DNA from: Elioraea thermophila (ex Habib et al. 2022)
Lineage (GTDB): Bacteria > Pseudomonadota > Alphaproteobacteria > Acetobacterales > Acetobacteraceae
Assembly (NCBI RefSeq): GCF_003336755.1
Contig: NZ_QMDI01000002.1
Location: 930,001-994,000, forward strand
DNA: 64,000 nt
Reading direction: 5' to 3'
Position 1 is the first letter of the stretch, and each line of letters begins with the position of its first letter. Below are positions 53,387-60,225 of the stretch, piece after piece. The translations under genes and the position numbers were made by a program. The notes below the pieces were generated by a model that had not been told where the DNA came from, ran no database searches, and saw nothing but the letters and a program-made list of their open reading frames with translations.

Positions 53387-54244
53387 GTGCGCAGGCGCGA
53401 CGTGAGCCGACGCGCGGTGGTGACGGCCCTGCCGATGGTTGTCCTGGGCGGGCGGGCCGCGGCGAGGGAACCGCTGCGCCTCGGCCTGACCCCCGTCTTC
53501 CTGGATTCCGACCTCGCCCTCCTGCGCGCCCTCGAGGCCTACCTGGGGAGGGCCACCGGCTTCGCGCCCGAGCTCGTCAAGCGGCGCACCTACCAGGAGA
53601 TCACCGCACTGCTGCTCGCCGGCCGGCTCGATGCCGCCTGGATCTGCGGCTATCCCTTCGTCGAGCACGCGGACCGGCTCGCCCTGGTCGCAGTGCCGCT
53701 GCACCGCGGCAGCCCTCTCTATCGCTCCTACCTCATCGTCCCGGCCGATTCGGGCGCCGAGCGACTGGAGGATCTGCGCGGCACCACCCACGCCTTCTCC
53801 GACCCGGCGAGCAACTCGGGCTACCTCGTCACCCGCCACCGTCTGCTGCTCGACGGCGAGCGGCCCGAGACCTTCTTCGCCCGCAGCTTCTTCACCTTCG
53901 GCCACCGCAACGTCATCCGCGCGGTCGCCGCCGGGCTTGCGGATGGCGGTTCCGTCGACGGCTATGTCTGGGAGGTGATGGCGCGGCGCGAACCCGCGAT
54001 CGCCGGTGCGACGCGCGTCCTCGAGGCGAGCGAGTGGTTCGGCTTCCCCCCCATCGCCGCCCTCGCCGCGCAGCGGCGGTCCCCCGCGGTGGAGGCGCTG
54101 GCGCGGGCACTGGTGGCGATGCCGCAGGACCCGCTCGGGCGCGAGATCCTCGCCGTGCTCGACCTCGACGGCTTCGTTCCCGGCGAGCCCATCCTCTACG
54201 CCGGGATTGCCGCCATGCGGGAGCGGCTTCGCGCCGAGGGCTGA
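53387..54244 (+). CDS. Periplasmic PhnD-like oxyanion-binding protein
   Basis: 285 residues, GTG start. The signal has a twin-arginine pattern (RRRDVSRRAVVTALPMVVLGG). The fold is that of phosphonate/phosphate/arsenite-binding PhnD relatives: LRLGLTPVFLDSDLALLRALEAYLGRATG, RRTYQEITALLLAGRLDAAWICGYPFVEH, PADSGAERLEDLRGTTHAFSDPASNSGYLVTRHRLL. No ABC permease or ATPase is nearby; a sensor kinase follows after 1 nt. It therefore probably serves as the sensor subunit of the kinase, as AioX does for AioS. The ligand is unknown; sulfite or a related oxyanion is a guess from context. Confidence 0.85.
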   Translation: MRRRDVSRRAVVTALPMVVLGGRAAAREPLRLGLTPVFLDSDLALLRALEAYLGRATGFAPELVKRRTYQEITALLLAGRLDAAWICGYPFVEHADRLALVAVPLHRGSPLYRSYLIVPADSGAERLEDLRGTTHAFSDPASNSGYLVTRHRLLLDGERPETFFARSFFTFGHRNVIRAVAAGLADGGSVDGYVWEVMARREPAIAGATRVLEASEWFGFPPIAALAAQRRSPAVEALARALVAMPQDPLGREILAVLDLDGFVPGEPILYAGIAAMRERLRAEG

Positions 54245-54245
54245 G

Positions 54246-55682
54246 ATGCGGGCCCTCTCCCCCCGCGCCTGGCCGATGGCCTTCAAGGTGCCGCTGTTCG
54301 TGGCCCTGCTGATGGCGGGACTCGCCCTCGTCATCGGCCAGGTGGTTCTGCACCGGCTCTCGCGCGACCAGGAACGCCACCTCGCGGAGCTCGCCTCCGC
54401 CTATCTGGACGGGGTGTCGACCGCCGTCCTGCCGGCGGCGATCCGCCGCGACGTCTGGGAGGCCTTCGAGGCGCTCGATCGCGCCCGCGACCGCTATCGC
54501 GGCATCGCCATCGTGGTCGCGATCGTGACCGAGCCGAGCGGGACGGTGCTGGCGGCATCCGCCCCGCGCCTGTTTCCCGTCGGCTCCGTCCTGCCGGAGC
54601 CCCTTCTCGCCCGCTTTCCGGACGGAGACCGGCTTGTCATCGATGCGGCGGCGGAGAGGGGGTTCATCGCCCGCGAGCTGCGCGAGGGCGAGATCGCGGT
54701 CGGCCGGATCCTGGTCGAACTCGACATCGCCGCGCTGATCGCGGAGCGCGCCGAGGTCCGGCTGGCCCTGGTCGCGGTGAACGCGGCGATCGCGGTCCTG
54801 CTCGCCGCCGCCGGGTTCTGGTTGGTGCGCCGCATGCTCGCCCCCCTCTCCATCCTGCGCGCCCACGTCGCGGCGGGTGAGGATGGCGCGATGACCCCGG
54901 TGCCGGAGGTGGTGATCGCGCGCCAGCCCCCGGAATTCGCCGCCCTCTTTCGCGCCTTCAACCGCACCGCGCGGGCGCTTGCCGAACGCGAGGCGATGGC
55001 GGCGCGGCTTGCCGAGGAGGAGAAATATGCCCTGCTCGGCAAGCTCGCCTCGGGCTTGGCGCACGAGGTCAACAACCCCTTGGGCGGGCTGTTCACCGCA
55101 GTCGACACGCTGAGCCGCCATGGCGCCGACCCTGAGGTGCGTCAGCGCACCTTGGCTCTCCTCCGCCGCGGCCTTGCCGATATTCGCACCGTCGTGCGCG
55201 CCTCCCTGGTCACGGCGAAGGAACGCCCCGGCCAGGGTGCGCTCAGGCCGGAGGACATCGACGACCTTCGTCTCCTCGTCCGCCACGAGGCGGAGCGCAA
55301 GGGCATTCGCCTCATCTGGCGCAACGACCTCGCGGGAGAGCTCGCACTCGATCGCACCATGGTGCGCCAGGTCGTGCTGAACCTCCTCTTGAATGCCGTC
55401 GCCGCCAGCCCCGAGGGCAGCACCGTCTCGCTCGCCGCCCAGATCGTGGACGGTTCGCTGCGCGTGACGGTGGCCGATTCCGGCGGCGGGCTTCCCCCTT
55501 GGGCCCGCCATGTCCTGGCCCACCCGGAGGAGGGACCGCCGACGGGGGGCGGGCTCGGCCTGTGGACGGCGGCGCGCCTTGCCCGCGCGCTGGGGGGCAG
55601 GATCCTCGTCGAGGCCGCGCCGGGTGGGTCGCGCCTCGGCCTTGCCGCACCTATTGCGGGAGAGCCCGCCCTTGCCGCCTGA
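54246..55682 (+). CDS. Membrane sensor histidine kinase
   Basis: 478 residues. Two membrane helices (about 13-34, MAFKVPLFVALLMAGLALVIG; about 176-195, LALVAVNAAIAVLLAAAGFWL) enclose a periplasmic sensor domain of about 140 residues. A HAMP-like linker is followed by the H-box LASGLAHEVNNPLGGLFTAVD (His near 273) and the ATPase motifs VVLNLLLNAVAASPEG (N), VADSGGGLP (G1) and GGGLGLW (G2). It starts 1 nt after the binding-protein gene and overlaps the regulator by 11 nt. It should autophosphorylate and pass phosphate to the sigma-54 regulator. Confidence 0.92.
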   Translation: MRALSPRAWPMAFKVPLFVALLMAGLALVIGQVVLHRLSRDQERHLAELASAYLDGVSTAVLPAAIRRDVWEAFEALDRARDRYRGIAIVVAIVTEPSGTVLAASAPRLFPVGSVLPEPLLARFPDGDRLVIDAAAERGFIARELREGEIAVGRILVELDIAALIAERAEVRLALVAVNAAIAVLLAAAGFWLVRRMLAPLSILRAHVAAGEDGAMTPVPEVVIARQPPEFAALFRAFNRTARALAEREAMAARLAEEEKYALLGKLASGLAHEVNNPLGGLFTAVDTLSRHGADPEVRQRTLALLRRGLADIRTVVRASLVTAKERPGQGALRPEDIDDLRLLVRHEAERKGIRLIWRNDLAGELALDRTMVRQVVLNLLLNAVAASPEGSTVSLAAQIVDGSLRVTVADSGGGLPPWARHVLAHPEEGPPTGGGLGLWTAARLARALGGRILVEAAPGGSRLGLAAPIAGEPALAA

Positions 55683-56988
55683 CGCGCAGAGCCGCGGCTG
55701 CCTGATCCTGATCGAGGACGACCCGGTGATGGGCGGGGCACTCGCCGATCGCCTCGAACTCGAGGGATTCGACGTGGCCTGGGCGCGGAGTGGGCGCGAG
55801 GCGGAGGCGACGGCGAGGCGCGTCCGCCCCGCGCTTGCGCTCTGCGACATCCGGCTCCCTGACGGCACCGGCGAAGCGCTCATGGCGCGGCTGCGCCCGC
55901 TGATCGGGGCAACACCGGTGATCTTCATGACCGCCTACGGCGACATCGATCTCGCGGTGCGGCTGATGCGCGAGGGCGCGGCGGACTTCCTGGTCAAGCC
56001 GTTCGAGACCGAGGACCTGCTGCGGCGGATTGCGGCCCTCCTGCCCGTCTTCGCCGAGGCGGGCGGGGAGCTCGGCGCTTCGGCCGCCATGCGCGAGGTC
56101 GAGGCGCTCCTCGAACGCGCGGCGAGGGTGGACAGCACCGTGCTGCTGACGGGCGAGAGCGGCGTGGGCAAGGAGGTGGCGGCGCGTTTCCTCCATGCCC
56201 GCTCGCCGCGCGCCGACCGCCCGTTCGTCGCCGTCAACTGCGCCGCGATCCCCGAAGCGCTTCTCGAGGCCGAGCTGTTCGGACACGAGAAGGGCGCCTT
56301 CACCGGCGCGGACCGCCGCCGCGAGGGCTTCGCCGAAGCGGCCCAGGACGGCACGCTCTTCCTCGACGAGATCGGCGAGCTGCCCTCCGCCCTGCAGTCG
56401 AAGCTTCTGCGCCTGCTCGAGGCGCGCGAGTTCGCCCGTCTCGGCTCGGCCAAGTCCATCCCGTTCCGCGCCCGCGTCGTCGCCGCCACCAATGCCGACC
56501 TTTCGGCCCTGGTGAGCTCGGGGCGGTTTCGGCGTGATCTCCTCTACCGCCTCGACGTCATTCGCATCGCCATTCCACCCCTGCGGGCGCGGCGCGACGA
56601 CATCCTGCCACTGGCCCGCCGCTTCGCCGTCGAATGCGCCGCCCGCTTCGGCCGCGCCCCCCCGCTGTTGCGCCCCTCTGCCGAGGAGGCCCTGCTCGCC
56701 CATGACTGGCCCGGCAACGTGCGCGAACTGCGCAACCGTGTGGAGCGGGCGATCGCTCTCGCCGCCGGGCCCTGGCTCGACGCGGCCGACCTCTTCCCCG
56801 GCGAGCCGCGACCGATGGAGGAGGTGATACCCTCCCTCGCAGCGGCCGTCGCCGCCGCGGAACGCCGCTCCATCCTCGCCGCGCTGGAGGCGACAGGCGG
56901 CGACGTCACGGCGGCGGCGGAGCGCCTCGGCATCGCCCGTTCCACCCTCTTCGAGAAGATTCGCCGCCTCGGCATCCGCACGGGCTGA
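55672..56988 (+). CDS. NtrC-type sigma-54 response regulator
   Basis: 438 residues from TTG 55672, with GCGGGAG about 9 nt upstream; no ATG fits. The receiver has IEDDPVMGG and phospho-Asp 59 in CDIRLPDG, with FMTAYG and KPFE. The AAA+ domain has GESGVGKEVAARFLHARS, FGHEKGAFTGADRRREGF (sigma-54 contact loop intact) and GTLFLDEIGELP. The C-terminal Fis-type helix-turn-helix is RRSILAALEATGGDVTAAAERLGIARSTLFEKIRRLGI. It should activate sigma-54 promoters when phosphorylated; a matching promoter and paired palindromes lie directly downstream. Confidence 0.93.
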   Translation: MPPDAQSRGCLILIEDDPVMGGALADRLELEGFDVAWARSGREAEATARRVRPALALCDIRLPDGTGEALMARLRPLIGATPVIFMTAYGDIDLAVRLMREGAADFLVKPFETEDLLRRIAALLPVFAEAGGELGASAAMREVEALLERAARVDSTVLLTGESGVGKEVAARFLHARSPRADRPFVAVNCAAIPEALLEAELFGHEKGAFTGADRRREGFAEAAQDGTLFLDEIGELPSALQSKLLRLLEAREFARLGSAKSIPFRARVVAATNADLSALVSSGRFRRDLLYRLDVIRIAIPPLRARRDDILPLARRFAVECAARFGRAPPLLRPSAEEALLAHDWPGNVRELRNRVERAIALAAGPWLDAADLFPGEPRPMEEVIPSLAAAVAAAERRSILAALEATGGDVTAAAERLGIARSTLFEKIRRLGIRTG

Positions 56989-57003
56989 GCAAGGGCGTTT
57001 CGA

Positions 57004-57019
57004 GTCCGGAACCTCGGAC
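57004..57019. promoter_or_regulatory. Palindrome 1, possible activator site
   Basis: GTCCG-N6-CGGAC. Identical format to the copy at 57036-57051; the centres are 32 bp apart, about three helical turns. It lies about 106 bp before the predicted sigma-54 transcript start, a normal distance for an NtrC-type enhancer. Confidence 0.5.
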
Positions 57020-57035
57020 GCGGTCCTCGTCAGCC

Positions 57036-57051
57036 GTCCGGCGTTCCGGAC
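57036..57051. promoter_or_regulatory. Palindrome 2, possible activator site
   Basis: GTCCG-N6-CGGAC again, arms identical to the first copy but a different core. Two sites on the same helix face suit cooperative binding by a dimeric regulator. A terminator for the regulator gene is the alternative, but no T-run follows. Confidence 0.5.
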
Positions 57052-57092
57052 GCCTCCCCCGGACAAAGCCTCATTCTGCCGTCGCTCGCGCG

Positions 57093-57108
57093 CGGCACGC
57101 CGGATGCA
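57093..57108 (+). promoter_or_regulatory. Sigma-54 (-24/-12) promoter of the sulfite dehydrogenase operon
   Basis: CGGCACGCCGGATGCA. Compared with TGGCACG-N4-TTGCA, the GG at 57094-57095 and GC at 57106-57107 have the exact spacing, and 10 of the 12 defined bases agree. Transcription would start near 57118, 45 nt before the ATG. Confidence 0.6.
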
Positions 57109-57162
57109 TCCCGTGGCCGTGGCAGGCCGCATCGGCCGCCCACCATCACGGGAGGATCGAGA

Positions 57163-58515
57163 ATGAACCGCACGGAGATCGAACGCGAGGAGCGCGCGCT
57201 CGTCGAGAAGGTCTTGAAGCGCGAGGACGTCGGACGGCGGCGTATGTTCGAGGTCGCCGCCTGGTCCGTCGTCGGCGCCGCCGCCGCGTCCGCGCTTCCC
57301 GCTTCTTCGGCCGCCGCCCAGGCCCCGGCTGCCCCGGCGCGCCGCATCCTGCAGAAGGACGACTCGCGCCTTCTCAACATGGGTGCCACCGTGCGCAGCG
57401 GGCAGTACTGGAACTTCAAGACCTGGATCACACCGGTGGAGGAGTTCTACGTCCGCAACCACTACCCGACGCCGACGGCCGACCAGAAACCCGAGCTCGA
57501 TCCGCGCAACTGGAAGCTCCGCATCCACGGCAACGCGCTCGAGCGCGAACTGACCCTCTCTTACGAGGACCTGCTGAAACTCCCCTCGCGCACCCTGTTC
57601 GCGACGATGGAGTGCCACGGCAACTGCCGCACGCTCTTTTGGGAACAGCAGGACATGAAGGACGTCTCGGGCGGCAACTGGGTGATGGGCGCGATCGGGC
57701 TGGCCGAGTGGGAGTACGTGCCGCTCTCCGAGATCTTCGCCCTCGCCGGACTGAAGCCCACCGCCAAGGCGCTGCTGTTCTGGTCGGGTGTGGATGGCGG
57801 CGGCGACATCGGCCGGCCGGTGCCGATGCGCGAGGTGCTCTCCCGCCCCGACGACATCGGGCTTGCCTTCAAGATGAACGGCAACCCGCTGCTCCCCGAT
57901 CACGGCGCTCCCGTGCGCGCCCTGGTTCCCGGCTGGGGCGGGGCGGCGTCCATCAAATGGCTGACCGAGCTCAAGGTCGCCGACCACGACTTCTGGGTGC
58001 GGCTGAACACCAAGGGCGAGGTCTTCGTCGGCCCCGATTACCCCCGCCCCTCCTTCAGCCCGAACGACGAGTTCCGCAACGTCACCCCCGATGACATCAA
58101 GGGCCCGATGGTGGAGTGGATGCCGGTCAAGTCCACCCTCACCGTGCCGCTGGTCATCGAGAAGTCACCCTCCCTACCGGTCAACTACCCGCTGAAGAGA
58201 GGCGAACTCCCCATCCTGGCCGCCGGCCGTCAGACGATGCGCGGCTACGCCTGGGGCCCGCAGTTCGGCGTGCGCAAGGTGGAATACCGCATCGACGGCG
58301 GGCCATGGCGCGAGGCGCACATCCGCCAACCCAACCTTGGGCGCTACACCTGGGTGCGCTTCGACTTCCCCTGGGACGCCACCCCGGGCGAGCACGTGAT
58401 CGAAACGAGGGCCACCGACAACGCCGGCAACACCCAGCCGGCCAGCGTGCCGTTCAACCTCTACGGGATGGCGAACAACGCAATCCCCAAGTTCCGCATC
58501 CGCGTCGTCGCCTGA
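57163..58515 (+). CDS. Sulfite dehydrogenase-type molybdopterin oxidoreductase (SoxC/SorA-like)
   Basis: 450 residues, ATG after GGGAGGATCGAGA. A Tat signal (RRRMFEVAAWSVVGAAAASA) starts near residue 26. The sulfite-oxidase fold is shown by EEFYVRNHYPTP, TLFATMECHGNCRTLFWEQ (Mo-binding Cys near 151), GAIGLAEWEYVPL, DHGAPVRALVPGWGGAASIKWL and the C-terminal dimerisation domain (RGYAWGPQFGVRKVEYRIDGGPWREA). It would oxidise sulfite to sulfate in the periplasm, giving electrons to the cytochrome c encoded next. The Cys motif ECHGNCR departs from the usual CAGN(G/R)R by a second cysteine. A sigma-54 promoter precedes it. Confidence 0.9.
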   Translation: MNRTEIEREERALVEKVLKREDVGRRRMFEVAAWSVVGAAAASALPASSAAAQAPAAPARRILQKDDSRLLNMGATVRSGQYWNFKTWITPVEEFYVRNHYPTPTADQKPELDPRNWKLRIHGNALERELTLSYEDLLKLPSRTLFATMECHGNCRTLFWEQQDMKDVSGGNWVMGAIGLAEWEYVPLSEIFALAGLKPTAKALLFWSGVDGGGDIGRPVPMREVLSRPDDIGLAFKMNGNPLLPDHGAPVRALVPGWGGAASIKWLTELKVADHDFWVRLNTKGEVFVGPDYPRPSFSPNDEFRNVTPDDIKGPMVEWMPVKSTLTVPLVIEKSPSLPVNYPLKRGELPILAAGRQTMRGYAWGPQFGVRKVEYRIDGGPWREAHIRQPNLGRYTWVRFDFPWDATPGEHVIETRATDNAGNTQPASVPFNLYGMANNAIPKFRIRVVA

Positions 58516-58523
58516 CCAGCGCC

Positions 58524-58552
58524 GGGAGGCGTCCCACAGGGGGACGCCTCCC
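58524..58552 (+). terminator. Strong hairpin between the dehydrogenase and cytochrome genes
   Basis: A perfect 12-bp stem, GGGAGGCGTCCC with GGGACGCCTCCC, and a 5-nt loop. It follows the stop codon by 8 nt and lies 35 nt before the cytochrome start. It probably stabilises the upstream message or partly ends transcription. Confidence 0.55.
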
Positions 58553-58587
58553 CACCGCCGCCAACAGGAAAGCCTTCGGGAAAGACG

Positions 58588-58989
58588 ATGTCGCGCTTCC
58601 TCGCCCTTGTCGCCGTCGCCACCGCGGCCACCGGCCTCGCCCTCACGGTTTCCTTGCCTACCGCCGCCCCCGCCAGGGCCGAGAACCCGCAGCTCGAGCG
58701 CGGGCGAACGGTCTATGCCGAGGCCTGTGCCGTCTGCCACGGCGCCGACGGCCGCGGCGGCCCCGGCTACGGCAATCCGATCTGGGGCCAGGGCGCGCAG
58801 ATCGCCAAGTTCGGCCATGCCGGCGAACTGCTCGCCTACACCCAGATGCTGATGCCCTTCGACGACCCGACCCGCATTCCGGACGAGGACAAGCTCGCCG
58901 TCACCGCCTACGTCCTGCACCGCCACGGCGTGCTCGCCGAGGGGATGAAGCTCACGGTCGAGAACGCCAAGTCGGTCACGCTGAAATAG
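58588..58989 (+). CDS. Periplasmic monoheme cytochrome c, partner of the sulfite dehydrogenase
   Basis: 133 residues. A signal peptide (MSRFLALVAVATAATGLALT...PARA) precedes GRTVYAEACAVCHGADGRGG, with CAVCH at 47-51. QMLMPFDDP carries a likely Met heme ligand, and DEDKLAVTAYVLHRHGVL is the typical C-terminal helix (SoxX/SorB-like class I cytochrome). It sits right after the molybdoenzyme gene, so it is the expected electron acceptor that relays to a terminal oxidase. Confidence 0.9.
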   Translation: MSRFLALVAVATAATGLALTVSLPTAAPARAENPQLERGRTVYAEACAVCHGADGRGGPGYGNPIWGQGAQIAKFGHAGELLAYTQMLMPFDDPTRIPDEDKLAVTAYVLHRHGVLAEGMKLTVENAKSVTLK

Positions 58990-59011
58990 GCGCGGCATCG
59001 CCCCCGGCCCC

Positions 59012-59035
59012 TTGACGCCGCGCCCGCCCTAGGGC
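59012..59035 (+). promoter_or_regulatory. Possible promoter of the aminotransferase gene
   Basis: TTGACGC (59012-59018) and CCTAGGGC (59028-59035) resemble TTGACGS and GCTANAWC, though with 9 nt between them, one short of the Caulobacter range. The arms CGCGCCC/GGGCGCG (59019-59038) also form a hairpin here. Confidence 0.35.
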
Positions 59036-59046
59036 GCGACTGGGCC

Positions 59047-60207
59047 ATGGCGCTGAAAGTCGGCAAGGGGGCGGCCGCCCCCCCCTTCATCGTGATGGAC
59101 GTGATCGCGGCGGCCAACGCGCGCGCCGCCCGCGCCACCCCCACCGACCCGCGGGTGATCCGCATGGAGGTGGGCCAGCCCTCAACCGGCGCGCCGCGCG
59201 CCGCGATCGAGGCCGCCATCGCCGCCATGCGGGCGGGCGAAACGCTCGGCTACACGGAGACCTTCGGCATCCGGCCCCTGCGCGAGCGCATCGCGCAGCT
59301 CTACGCGGAGCGCTACGGCGTTGCCGTCGATCCCGCCCGCATCGCCGTCACCGTCGGTGCCTCGGGCGCCTTTCCGCTCGCCTTCCTCGCCGCCTTCGAC
59401 CCGGGCGATCGGGTGGCGCTCGCCTCGCCCTACTACCCCCCGTACGTCAACATCCTGGAGGCCTTGGGCCTCGTCCCCGTCCTGCTGGAAGCGGGCCCCG
59501 AGTCGCGCTTCCAGCCGACGGTCGCCATGCTCGAGCGCCTCGACCCGCCTCCCGACGGGCTGATCGTCGCCTCGCCCTGCAACCCGGCCGGCACCATGCT
59601 GCACGCCGACGAGCTCGCCGCCCTCGGCGCCTGGTGCGCGCAGCAAGGCGTGCGGCTGATTTCGGACGAGATCTACCACGGCCTCACCTACGGCGAACCG
59701 GCCGCCACCGCCGCCGCCCTGCCGGGCGCGATCGTCATCAACTCCTTCTCCAAGTACTGGTCGATGACCGGCTGGCGCGTGGGCTGGATGGTGCTGCCCG
59801 AGGACCTGGTGCGGCCGGTGGAGCGGATCGCCTCCAACCTCTTCATTTCCGCCCCGGCCGTGTCCCAGGTGGCGGCGCTGGCCGCCTTCGCGGCGACGGA
59901 GGAACTGGAGGCGCACCGCGCGCGCTACGCCGCCAACCGCGCTCTGCTGCTCGACGCCCTGCCGCGGGCGGGGATCGCGCGGATCGCGCCGGCCGAAGGT
60001 GCCTTCTACCTCTACGCCGACATCGGCCACCTGACCAACGACAGCGCGGGCTTCTGCCGGCGCATGCTGGAGGAGATCGCGATCGCCGCCACACCGGGGG
60101 TGGATTTCGATCGCGCCCGCGGCCACCGCACCATCCGCTTCTCCTTTTGCGGCGCGACCGAGGATGTGGCCGAGGCGGCGGAGCGCCTCAGCCGCTGGCT
60201 GGGCTGA
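59047..60207 (+). CDS. Class I/II pyridoxal-phosphate aminotransferase
   Basis: 386 residues. Key motifs are MEVGQPSTGAPRAAIEAA, GYTETFGIRPLRERIA, VTVGASGAFPLAFLAAF, SPCNPAGTMLHADEL (the Asn-Pro stretch), ISDEIYHGLTYG and NSFSKYWSMTGWRVGWMVLPE (Schiff-base Lys). RTIRFSFCGATEDVAEA near the end supplies the carboxylate-binding Arg. It belongs to the aspartate/aromatic aminotransferase superfamily; the exact amino donor cannot be told. It begins 57 nt after the cytochrome gene and probably has its own promoter. Confidence 0.93.
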   Translation: MALKVGKGAAAPPFIVMDVIAAANARAARATPTDPRVIRMEVGQPSTGAPRAAIEAAIAAMRAGETLGYTETFGIRPLRERIAQLYAERYGVAVDPARIAVTVGASGAFPLAFLAAFDPGDRVALASPYYPPYVNILEALGLVPVLLEAGPESRFQPTVAMLERLDPPPDGLIVASPCNPAGTMLHADELAALGAWCAQQGVRLISDEIYHGLTYGEPAATAAALPGAIVINSFSKYWSMTGWRVGWMVLPEDLVRPVERIASNLFISAPAVSQVAALAAFAATEELEAHRARYAANRALLLDALPRAGIARIAPAEGAFYLYADIGHLTNDSAGFCRRMLEEIAIAATPGVDFDRARGHRTIRFSFCGATEDVAEAAERLSRWLG

Positions 60208-60225
60208 GGCCTCGGGGCCGCCGGG

